From Chitinivorax sp. PXF-14 (GTDB lineage Bacteria > Pseudomonadota > Gammaproteobacteria > Burkholderiales > SCOH01): a DNA stretch of 64,000 bases. Of this stretch, positions 33,133-40,367 are shown piece by piece. The first letter of the stretch is position 1; each line of letters begins with the position of its first letter. A program made the translations under genes and the position numbers. The stretch spans positions 248,001 through 312,000 of the forward strand of contig NZ_JBFNXJ010000001.1 in NCBI RefSeq assembly GCF_040812015.1. Direction: 5' to 3'. The notes beneath the pieces were generated by a model. The model saw only the letters and a list, made by a program, of their open reading frames with translations. It was not told the origin of the DNA and did no database searches.

Positions 33133-33486
33133 ATGAAACGCTTTGATACGCTGCTGTATACCTTCAGTCTGACGGCGGGTGTGGCCATGATCGGCCTCAA
33201 TGTGCTGTCGGCTTACGAAACGGTGGAATACAAGCCGGCACAGGTGGCGTTTGCCGATCAAGAGTCAGACCATGATGCCGTGAAGTTGGCTGCGTCTAAT
33301 GATGTCGTACCGCCAGCCGAGTTGGCGGATGTTGTCGTCGAGCCGGCCGACAAGGCGCCGGCGCCTGTGGTGCCGAGTGTGAGCAAGCCGGCACGCAAGG
33401 ACAAGACGATACCGATTGATCCTTCCGCCATGCCTGGCGGTGGGTTTGCTGTAGTTGGCGCGGACGATAGTTGGACAAAAAAATAA
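33133..33486 (+). CDS. small membrane-anchored protein, predicted GlrR target
   Basis: 117 residues, not recognised. A single N-terminal hydrophobic segment (about residues 7-27, LLYTFSLTAGVAMIGLNVLSA) could be a membrane anchor or uncleaved signal. The rest is an acidic then Pro/Ala/Val-rich region with basic patches (SKPARKDK) and a Gly-rich end; it looks flexible and periplasmic. Its promoter region carries two GlrR sites and a sigma-54 promoter, so it is probably induced by the GlrK/GlrR system encoded directly upstream. Confidence 0.75.
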   Translation: MKRFDTLLYTFSLTAGVAMIGLNVLSAYETVEYKPAQVAFADQESDHDAVKLAASNDVVPPAELADVVVEPADKAPAPVVPSVSKPARKDKTIPIDPSAMPGGGFAVVGADDSWTKK

Positions 33487-33559
33487 CAACCTACATCTTC
33501 TGAATTTCGACTGGCTGTTTGGAATGGGTGAGCCGGTCAAGAACGTGGATGGGTGACAA

Positions 33560-34180
33560 GTGGCAGAAAGTAATTGGACTAAACGCACCGACTTTTTTCC
33601 GGTGCCAGGACAGAGCGGATACCGGTATCGCGAGCGTCGCGACACCCTGATATCCGAGACTGGTGAAATACTCTATGTGGTTGGCGGCAGTGGGCCGGAA
33701 CTCGATGAGCTGAGGCTGGATCAGGCTGGTGCCCGAGAACTGCGCGTATTGTTGATGAACCCGTACTGCGAGCAGTTGAAGAGCCATCTGTACCGGATTT
33801 CCCGGCACCCGCGGGCCGCGGCAGAGCAGTTGCACCTGCAATTGCTGCTGACCTTGGCGGCGCTCAAGCGGTGGGCTCAAGACGCCGGCTTCGCCTTGCG
33901 TTTGCGTGTTTACGATGACTTGCCGTCAAGCAAGCTCAGGCAACTTGACGAGACATCGGCGGTCCCAGCAGAAGGGGTGTGGTGCCCGGCCTTTTTCGGC
34001 GGGCCGTCGAAGCAGGTGGAGTCGGTGTGGGATGACCCGACGAATGCCGAATATTGTTTTGAGAAGCATCAGCTTGTCCAGCACGACTCCACCGGGCGGC
34101 TGATGCGCAGAATTGATGTAAGTCAGCCCCCCAGGTTGCCTTACTTTGATGACGACGGTGGTTTGGTCGTTTCGATATGA
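33560..34180 (+). CDS. hypothetical protein
   Basis: 206 residues, not recognised. GTG start. The sequence is soluble, with a beta-rich N-terminus (SGYRYRERRDTLISETGEILYVVGG), a helical middle (ARELRVLLMNPYCEQLKSHLYRI ... LHLQLLLTLAALKRWA) and a strand-rich C-terminal part. The LRVLLMNPYC and LRLRVYDDLP segments are faintly like the TIR/phospholipase-D-like nucleotide or receiver-type folds, but I cannot assign a family. It lies 73 bp after the GlrR-regulated gene and may be in the same transcript. Confidence 0.6.
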   Translation: MAESNWTKRTDFFPVPGQSGYRYRERRDTLISETGEILYVVGGSGPELDELRLDQAGARELRVLLMNPYCEQLKSHLYRISRHPRAAAEQLHLQLLLTLAALKRWAQDAGFALRLRVYDDLPSSKLRQLDETSAVPAEGVWCPAFFGGPSKQVESVWDDPTNAEYCFEKHQLVQHDSTGRLMRRIDVSQPPRLPYFDDDGGLVVSI

Positions 34181-34225
34181 AGTGAAGATTGTTTATAACC
34201 ACTTGGTAAGGAAGTGAGCCCCGAT

Positions 34226-34660
34226 ATGATTACTGATACCGATTTCTTCAATGTGCTGTCGGACGAAACCCGCCGCCGCATGTTGTCCCTGCTGATGACC
34301 GAAGACGAGTTGTCCGTATGCGAGTTGTGTCATGCCGTCGATTGCGCGCAGCCCAAGGTGTCGCGCCATCTGGCCAAGATGCGCCAGTCCAAGTTGCTGT
34401 CGGTGCGTCGCGATGGTGTGTGGATGTACTACCGCATCAACCCGCAGCTTCCGGCATGGGCATTCAAGATCGTGCAGCTGATGGCACAGGCCGGCGAATC
34501 GACCCAGCTGCTGGTGCGCGACCGCAATCGCCTGCTGTCGATGCCCGACCGTCCGGTACGCGAAGCTCGCCCGGGTGCCGCTGCTCCCGGCGCAACGCCG
34601 CTGCAGCCACGTCTGGCAACTGCACCGGTATTCGACGCCGGCGTACGTCTGGTACGCTGA
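34226..34660 (+). CDS. ArsR-family transcriptional regulator, arsenic-sensor type
   Basis: 144 residues. Winged helix: FFNVLSDETRRRMLSLL, then DELSVCELCHAVDCAQPKVSRHLAKM, with wing RRDGVWMYYRI. The CxxC plus nearby Cys in the recognition-helix region matches the arsenite-binding ELCVCDLC motif of ArsR, though the first Cys position is Ser here. A Pro/Ala-rich C-terminal tail of about 40 residues is extra. No arsenic resistance genes are next to it, so the target is unknown. ATG at 34226 chosen; a GTG at 34214 is possible. Confidence 0.82.
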   Translation: MITDTDFFNVLSDETRRRMLSLLMTEDELSVCELCHAVDCAQPKVSRHLAKMRQSKLLSVRRDGVWMYYRINPQLPAWAFKIVQLMAQAGESTQLLVRDRNRLLSMPDRPVREARPGAAAPGATPLQPRLATAPVFDAGVRLVR

Positions 34661-34942
34661 TGCGGGGTGGGGCGTTTGCCGGCGCGGCCGGCAAACGTAT
34701 CGCCTGCACGACAAGCGTGTAGCCGTTGCGCATGGTGGCGATGCATGGTGCTCGCACGGGGCTAGAGTACCCGGCCTGTCACCATGACGTATACGCGTAG
34801 CGGTGTTGCCTGACAGCGCCACGATCGATGGCGCTGGCGGTTCACCGTTGAATTCTGCACGCTATCCCAGAACAGGCGGCCCCTTGCGGGCCGCTTCCCT
34901 TTTCCGGCATGGCGACTGGGCCTATAATCCAAGGCTTTCGTC
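34661..34942. other. 282-bp intergenic region with terminator and proB promoter
   Basis: No gene supported. It holds a GC-rich terminator at 34876-34902 and a perfect TATAAT (34923-34928) as the likely proB -10, with only a poor -35. Confidence 0.6.
34876..34902 (+). terminator. terminator upstream of proB
   Basis: GCGGCCC-CTTGC-GGGCCGC followed by TTCCCTTTT. It separates the ArsR gene from proB. Confidence 0.65.
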
Positions 34943-36085
34943 ATGTCAGCCGAAGCATCTTCCATGCACCGTTCCGTTATCGCCGACAGCTCGCGGCTCG
35001 TCGTCAAAGTAGGCAGCAGCCTTGTGACCAACGAGGGGCGGGGCCTGGACCACGAGGCGCTGAAACGGTGGGCGGCCGAGATCGCTGCACTCAACCGCGC
35101 CGGCAAATCGGTGGTGCTGGTATCCAGCGGCGCGATCGCAGAGGGCTTGCAGCGCTTGGGCTGGAAGAACCGCCCCAAGGCCTTGCACGAGCTGCAGGCC
35201 GCCGCTGCCGTCGGGCAGATGGGGTTGGTGCAGGCTTACGAATCCTGTTTCAGGGAACATGGCCTGCGCACGGCGCAGATCCTGCTGACCCATGAAGACC
35301 TGGCCGACCGGACGCGCTATCTCAATGCTCGCTCGACGCTGCTGACACTGCTCAGCCTCGGCGTGATCCCTATCATCAACGAGAACGATACAGTGGTGAC
35401 CGCCGAAATCAAGTTTGGCGACAACGATACCCTGGGGGCGTTGGTCACCAACCTGATCGAGGCCGATGCGCTGATCATCCTTACCGATCAGCGTGGCCTG
35501 TATACCGCTGACCCGCGCAAGCACCCGGATGCGCAATTCGTGCACGAGGCCCACGCCGGCACACCGGAGCTGGAGGCAATGGCCGGTGGTGCCGGCTCAG
35601 CCGTGGGCACTGGCGGCATGCTGACCAAGATCATCGCGGCCAAGCGGGCCGCCCGCAGCGGTGCGCATACGGTGATTGCCTCGGGCAGGGAGGCCGACGT
35701 GCTGTCCCGCCTGGCGGCGGGCGAGGGCATCGGCACGCAATTGATCGCGGCAACCACACCCTTGGCCGCGCGCAAGCAGTGGCTGGCCGACCACCTGCAG
35801 GTGCGCGGCCGTCTCGTCGTCGACGACGGCGCGGCGCGGGTGCTGCGTGAACAAGGCTCGAGTCTGCTGCCGGTGGGGGTGGTGGACGTCATCGGCGATT
35901 TCCTGCGTGGCGAGGTCGTCAGCTGCGTCACCTTCGAAGGGGAAGAGGTCGCACGCGGGCTCGTCAACTACACTGCGAACGAGGCGCGCAAGATCATGCG
36001 TCTGTCCAGCAAGCAAATTGAGGGCGTGCTCGGCTATGTCGACGAGCCCGAACTGATCCATCGCGACAATCTGGTGGTGATTTGA
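34943..36085 (+). CDS. proB: glutamate 5-kinase
   Basis: 380 residues from 34943, or 373 from the ATG at 34964, which is closer to usual length. Amino-acid kinase domain with [50 protein letters not shown] and [16 protein letters not shown]-terminal PUA domain from about residue 285 ([21 protein letters not shown]). It phosphorylates glutamate in the first step of proline synthesis. If transcription starts about 7 bp after the TATAAT, the 34943 start would have an almost absent leader, favouring 34964. Confidence 0.93.
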   Translation: MSAEASSMHRSVIADSSRLVVKVGSSLVTNEGRGLDHEALKRWAAEIAALNRAGKSVVLVSSGAIAEGLQRLGWKNRPKALHELQAAAAVGQMGLVQAYESCFREHGLRTAQILLTHEDLADRTRYLNARSTLLTLLSLGVIPIINENDTVVTAEIKFGDNDTLGALVTNLIEADALIILTDQRGLYTADPRKHPDAQFVHEAHAGTPELEAMAGGAGSAVGTGGMLTKIIAAKRAARSGAHTVIASGREADVLSRLAAGEGIGTQLIAATTPLAARKQWLADHLQVRGRLVVDDGAARVLREQGSSLLPVGVVDVIGDFLRGEVVSCVTFEGEEVARGLVNYTANEARKIMRLSSKQIEGVLGYVDEPELIHRDNLVVI

Positions 36086-36525
36086 TGAAAGGCTATATGA
36101 TGCTGTCCCGTACCTTGCTGTGGCTGACCCTGGCTGTTTCTCCCGTCGCTTTTTCCGCCGGCATCGATGCCGGGCAATGGGAGTTCTCCGTGAAGAACGA
36201 GATGGAGGGCCTGCCGCCGCCGCAGCATTCTCTCAAGCTGTCGAAATGCATCGATAAGGCCGACGCCGCCAACCTGCTCAAGGTCGTGCCGCTGGTCCCG
36301 GGCGCGACGCCCGATAGCTGCGAGCTGTCGAACCAGAAGGTGAACGGCAGCCACACTTCGTTCTCGCTTGCCTGCAGCGGCTATCCCCAGGTCAAGGGGG
36401 AGGGCGAGGTGCAGCTGGCTGGTGCATCCCTGAGCGGCAGCACCAAGTCCCTGCTGGATTCCAACACCTACCAGAAGCACCTGACCCAGACCTTCACCGG
36501 CAAGCGTGTTGGTGCCTGCAAATAA
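36085..36525 (+). CDS. DUF3617 secreted protein, first copy
   Basis: 146 residues from the ATG at 36085, which overlaps the proB stop by 1 bp (TGATG); internal ATGs at 36097 and 36100 have the better-placed AAAGG and give 142 or 141. A signal peptide (LLWLTLAVSPVAFSAG) precedes DUF3617 features: GQWEFSVKNEMEGLP near the start, paired Cys residues (KCIDKAD, DSCELS, LACSGY, GACK). Function unknown. A related gene follows at 36634. Confidence 0.8.
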   Translation: MKGYMMLSRTLLWLTLAVSPVAFSAGIDAGQWEFSVKNEMEGLPPPQHSLKLSKCIDKADAANLLKVVPLVPGATPDSCELSNQKVNGSHTSFSLACSGYPQVKGEGEVQLAGASLSGSTKSLLDSNTYQKHLTQTFTGKRVGACK

Positions 36526-36545
36526 GGTATCGGGTATGAGCCAGG

Positions 36546-36571
36546 ACGGGCCGCTTCTGCGGCCCGTTTTT
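36546..36571 (+). terminator. terminator between the two DUF3617 genes
   Basis: ACGGGCCGC-TTCT-GCGGCCCGTTTTT, strong stem with T-run. Confidence 0.9.
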
Positions 36572-36633
36572 CATTGGCTTTTTGGCGTGAGCTGCTTTAA
36601 TTCGATCATGATGCCGATCCCCGAGGAGTTCAT

Positions 36634-37071
36634 ATGCGCCACCTGACCGCAATTGCCTGCCTGTTGGCCCCGGCCACCCTGCTGGCGGCACCGCCCAATC
36701 TGCAGGAGGGCCAGTGGCAGATCACCACCCGGATGCAGATGGAGGGCATGCCCGCGAACATGCCGCCGCATACCCTGTCCATGTGCCTGAACAAGGACGA
36801 CATCGCCAGGGGCGACAAGACCCTGCCGCAAGCGCCGCGCGACAAAGGCCAGCAGCATTGCGAGTTTGCCGAACGCAGCATGAACAGCGCCAAGCTGCAT
36901 TACAAAATGGTGTGCACGGGGGACCACCGGGCAACCATGACCGGCGATATCCACTATGAGAGCACGCGCTACGACGGCAAGAGCCGGATGGAAATGGTCG
37001 ACCGCAAGGGTAAAACGACGGTGATGACGCAGGAGTTCTCGGCGCAGCGCCTCGGTGACTGCAGGAAATAG
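36634..37071 (+). CDS. DUF3617 secreted protein, second copy
   Basis: 145 residues. Signal peptide (HLTAIACLLAPATLLAAP) and a DUF3617 domain with EGQWQITTRMQMEGMPANMPPHTLSMCLNKDD and Cys residues at matching places (QHCEFAE, MVCTGD, GDCRK). It is a diverged paralogue of the preceding gene, separated by a terminator, so each probably has its own promoter. GGAG precedes the ATG. Function unknown. Confidence 0.82.
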   Translation: MRHLTAIACLLAPATLLAAPPNLQEGQWQITTRMQMEGMPANMPPHTLSMCLNKDDIARGDKTLPQAPRDKGQQHCEFAERSMNSAKLHYKMVCTGDHRATMTGDIHYESTRYDGKSRMEMVDRKGKTTVMTQEFSAQRLGDCRK

Positions 37072-37073
37072 CC

Positions 37074-37847
37074 TCAGGCCCTGGACTCGCCGTCGTCCAC
37101 GGTAAAGCGATAGCTGCGCGTACCGAGGCTTGCGCCCTCGGCGCCGAAGCTGCGTTCGACGAATTCGCATTGCACGTCGTCGAGGCAGAGCAGGGTAGAG
37201 GCGCGCGTGCCATAGCTGGGGGAGGCGATGAAGATGCTGCCCAGCCTGCGTTCCCACTCGATGCCGACGCCGGTGTCGGGCAGCTGCTTGTCCGGTGGCA
37301 GGCTGTCGTCAAGCAGCAGATCGAGCAGGGCATCGCTGTCGTGCTGCGGCCCTGCCCCGGCCAGTGCGGCTTTGAGGCGCTCCACCTTGGGCCACGGCGT
37401 ATTGAGCACATGGTTGGACAGGGCATGCACGCCAGCGGGGATACGCTCGATCGCGCCGCTGACGTTCGACAGATAGTACAGCGACTGCCGATCACCCACG
37501 ATCAGGTTGAAGCCGTTGTAGTCGCGACTGCGCTCCCCGAGTGCCTGGAGGTAGGCTGCCGGCGCCATCGTGCCGGCCAGGAAAGCGGCCACCAGCGCGC
37601 CACGCGATGGCGCATCGGGGCGCTGCTGGCGCGGATCGCGATAATTGGTCAGTGCTGCGAAACGTCCGTCGCGGGTGACGCCGAGCCAGCTGCCGCCGCC
37701 ACGTAGATCGCGGCCTGCCAGTAGCTTGGGCTGCTCATCCCACCATGCCGCGGGCAAGGTCTCGCGCGCATAGAATTCGTCGCGGTTGGCCAGCAGGGTG
37801 AGCCGGAAACTGGGCTCGGTACGGTAGCAGAAGGCGATCAGGCACAT
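37074..37847 (-). CDS. NRDE-family (TANGO2-like) protein
   Basis: 257 residues beginning MCLIAFCYR, with the family motif LLANRDEFYAR, then AGRDLRGGGSWLGVTRDGRFAALTNYR and YNGFNLIVGDRQSLYYLSN. This is the NRDE/TANGO2 family with an Ntn-hydrolase-like start (Cys2). Its biochemical role is unsettled; eukaryotic TANGO2 has been linked to haem and lipid handling. It converges on the second DUF3617 gene with a 2-bp gap. Confidence 0.9.
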   Translation of the reverse strand: MCLIAFCYRTEPSFRLTLLANRDEFYARETLPAAWWDEQPKLLAGRDLRGGGSWLGVTRDGRFAALTNYRDPRQQRPDAPSRGALVAAFLAGTMAPAAYLQALGERSRDYNGFNLIVGDRQSLYYLSNVSGAIERIPAGVHALSNHVLNTPWPKVERLKAALAGAGPQHDSDALLDLLLDDSLPPDKQLPDTGVGIEWERRLGSIFIASPSYGTRASTLLCLDDVQCEFVERSFGAEGASLGTRSYRFTVDDGESRA

Positions 37848-37934
37848 GGTGCGTGCCCCCGACGTGGCCTGTGGGCTTGCGTCGCATGCAGGCCTGGCTT
37901 AGATTGGGGCGCTTTGATGTGTGGGAGCATGGCA

Positions 37935-38162
37935 ATGCAAATCGACAAGGAAATCGACCTTTCTGGCCTTAACTGCCCGCTGCCGGTGTTGCGCACCAAG
38001 AAGGCGCTCGCCGAGCTGCAGAGTGGGCAGGTTCTGAAAATCACTGCGACCGACCCGGCCACGCCCAAGGATTTCGAGGCGTTCTCGCGCCAGACCGGCA
38101 ATGCCCTGCTGTCGTCGGAGGCGGAGGGCGGCAAGTTCATCTTTGTGATGCAGCGCAAATAG
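37935..38162 (+). CDS. TusA-family sulfurtransferase
   Basis: 75 residues. The TusA signature with catalytic Cys is in LSGLNCPLPVLRTKKALAEL; the second half has DPATPKDFEAFSRQTGN. TusA proteins carry sulfur for tRNA thiolation or other sulfur relay. The start at 37935 has GGGAG spaced 7 bp upstream; earlier ATGs at 37914, 37917 and 37929 are less well placed. It stands alone between divergent and convergent neighbours. Confidence 0.88.
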   Translation: MQIDKEIDLSGLNCPLPVLRTKKALAELQSGQVLKITATDPATPKDFEAFSRQTGNALLSSEAEGGKFIFVMQRK

Positions 38163-38168
38163 GGCGCA

Positions 38169-40367
38169 TCAAGCTTTCGCCCGCGCCAGCCACGCAAGGA
38201 AGTCGGCGCCGGGCTGCGGCTTGCCGAACAGGTAGCCTTGCCCTTCCTGACAGCCGAGCTTGTTCAACTCGGCCTGCTGCTCCGTGGTCTCCACGCCTTC
38301 CGCAATGACGGTCAGGCCAAGCTCCTGGCCGAGCTGCACGATCATGTCGGCGATGCTGGTGCGGGTTCCCTTGCCGAGCTCGCGCACAAAGGCGCGGTCG
38401 ATCTTGAGCCGGTCGATCGGCAGCCGCTGCAGATAAGAGAGCGAAGAGAAGCCGGTGCCGAAGTCGTCGATGGCGACCGTCACCCCCAGCGCCTTAAGCA
38501 TGCGCAAGGTGTTCTCCATGGCTACGGCGCCCAGCATCGCAACCGATTCGGTGATCTCCAGCTCGAGATTGCCGGGCGGGATGCCGGTCTCGCGCAGCAC
38601 CGTGTCGACTGTCGCTACGAAATCCGGATTCTGGAACTGCACCATCGATACGTTGACGGCGATGCGCAGGTCGGCATGGCCCTGGGCCTGCCAGCGCAGC
38701 ACCTCGTGGCACGCCGTGCGCAGTACCCAGGTGCCAAGCTCGATGATGAGGCCGGAGTATTCCGCCAGCGGAATGAACTGGTCGGGCGGGATGAAGCCAT
38801 TGGCTGTGGGCCAACGCAGCAGCGCCTCGGCGCCGAGCGGCTCGCCGGTCGCCAGGTTGACCTGCGGCTGGTAATGCAGTTGCAGCCGCTGTGCCTCGAT
38901 CGCTTCGCGCAGGTCGTGCAGCATGATCAGCCGCCGCTGCGTGTCCTGCTCCATCTGTTCGGTGTAGTAGCAGAAGCGGCCGCGTTGGTCGTTCTTGGCG
39001 CGGTTGAGCGCAATACTCGCGCATTTGTGGGCGGTCAGGCCGCTGCCGTCGATGATGCCCAGGCGCACCAGGCCGATGGTGCCGCGCACGCGCAGCGAGT
39101 ACTGGTTGACGGTGAATGGACGGTCGAACAGGCCAAGCATGCGCTCGGGGGCGATCTCCGCGTCCGGCGCGAGGATGCCGAAAGTGTCGCCGGTGACGCG
39201 TGCCAGCGTGGCCTGTGGCGGCAAGCCCTGGCGCAAGCGCTCGGATACGGCACGCAGCAGCAGGTCGCCGTTTTCATGGCCGAGTGCATCGTTGAACTCG
39301 GAGAAATGGTCGATATCGACCAGTGCCAGGGTATAGCCGCGCTCACCCGATGCGCGCAGCTCATCGATCAGCTGGACCAGGCGGGCGCGGTTGGGCAAAT
39401 GGCACAATGTATCGGAGAAGGCAAACTGGTTGAGCTGCTGCAACAGGCCGACGCTCTCCAGGCCGACCGAGATATTGGTGCCAAATACCTCGAGCAATTG
39501 CCTATCGACCCCACCCAGATGCGTGGCGGTCGGCACGTCCAGCACTAGGGATACCGCCGCACGGGTACGGAAGTACAGCGTCAGCGCGCCTGGGCTGTCC
39601 TGGTGCGTGCCGGTGTGCAGGCTATGCTCGATACGGCTGTGGGCCGCTGCGTCCTGCAGCGCGCAGAGCGGGTAGCCGGTGATCGAGGCAAAGGTGCCGA
39701 CTGCCGCGGCGACATAGCACGGCTCCGACCCCATCTGGATGCAGGCCAGCCCGTTGCCACTGCTCCCGAGCAGCTTGATCAGGTGCTGCAGCACGGCGTC
39801 GGCAAAGCCATCCAGGCGGTGGCGGGCGAACATGTCCGGTGCGGCATGCACGATCAGGTCGAGCCCGCGCCGTCCCGCTGCGATCGTGCGTAGCTGGTCG
39901 TAGGAGCGGATCGCCGTGGTCATCGTCGTCATCAGCCGCGTCAGCGTCAGTTCCGACTTGGTCTTGTAATCGTTGATGTCATAGTCGCGGATAGCCGACA
40001 GCTCGGGGGCGTAGCCCGGCTGGCCGGTGCGCAGCACGATGCGCACCTCGCTGAGCTTGAGCTCTTCGCGGATTACCCGCACCAGGTTGAGGCCGGCGTC
40101 TTCCTTCTCCATGACGACATCGAGCAGTACCACGGCAATATCCTGGTGGCTGGCCAGCAGGCGCTGCGCCTCGGCTGCCGAGTAGGCGTGGAGGAAGGTC
40201 AGGCGCCGCTGCAGGATGATGGCGTCGCGCAGCGCGAAGGTGGTGACCTGATGCACTTCCTTGTCGTCGTCGACGATCAAGACCAGCCAATGCGGACGGT
40301 TGTCCGCCTGGGGGGGCTCCAGCTCCTCCGCGAATTCGAGGTGGTCGTGTTGGGGCGTATCGCTCAT
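38169..40367 (-). CDS. response regulator with DUF3369, degenerate GGDEF and EAL domains
   Basis: 732 residues. N-terminal receiver (about 27-150) with LVLIVDDDKEVHQ and the phosphoacceptor Asp in VVLLDVVMEKEDAG. Next a DUF3369 sensor-like domain (about 165-310). The GGDEF domain has TGDTF in place of GGDEF, so diguanylate cyclase activity is unlikely. The C-terminal EAL domain keeps GAEALLRW, ELEITESV and IDDFGTGFSSLSYL, so c-di-GMP hydrolysis is plausible. The start overlaps the upstream kinase stop by 4 bp (ATGA); the two form a kinase-regulator pair. Confidence 0.9.
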   Translation of the reverse strand: MSDTPQHDHLEFAEELEPPQADNRPHWLVLIVDDDKEVHQVTTFALRDAIILQRRLTFLHAYSAAEAQRLLASHQDIAVVLLDVVMEKEDAGLNLVRVIREELKLSEVRIVLRTGQPGYAPELSAIRDYDINDYKTKSELTLTRLMTTMTTAIRSYDQLRTIAAGRRGLDLIVHAAPDMFARHRLDGFADAVLQHLIKLLGSSGNGLACIQMGSEPCYVAAAVGTFASITGYPLCALQDAAAHSRIEHSLHTGTHQDSPGALTLYFRTRAAVSLVLDVPTATHLGGVDRQLLEVFGTNISVGLESVGLLQQLNQFAFSDTLCHLPNRARLVQLIDELRASGERGYTLALVDIDHFSEFNDALGHENGDLLLRAVSERLRQGLPPQATLARVTGDTFGILAPDAEIAPERMLGLFDRPFTVNQYSLRVRGTIGLVRLGIIDGSGLTAHKCASIALNRAKNDQRGRFCYYTEQMEQDTQRRLIMLHDLREAIEAQRLQLHYQPQVNLATGEPLGAEALLRWPTANGFIPPDQFIPLAEYSGLIIELGTWVLRTACHEVLRWQAQGHADLRIAVNVSMVQFQNPDFVATVDTVLRETGIPPGNLELEITESVAMLGAVAMENTLRMLKALGVTVAIDDFGTGFSSLSYLQRLPIDRLKIDRAFVRELGKGTRTSIADMIVQLGQELGLTVIAEGVETTEQQAELNKLGCQEGQGYLFGKPQPGADFLAWLARAKA

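Noticed and set aside
38238-39548. 436-codon plus-strand frame opposite the EAL regulator
   Set aside because: Antisense shadow of the GGDEF/EAL coding region.
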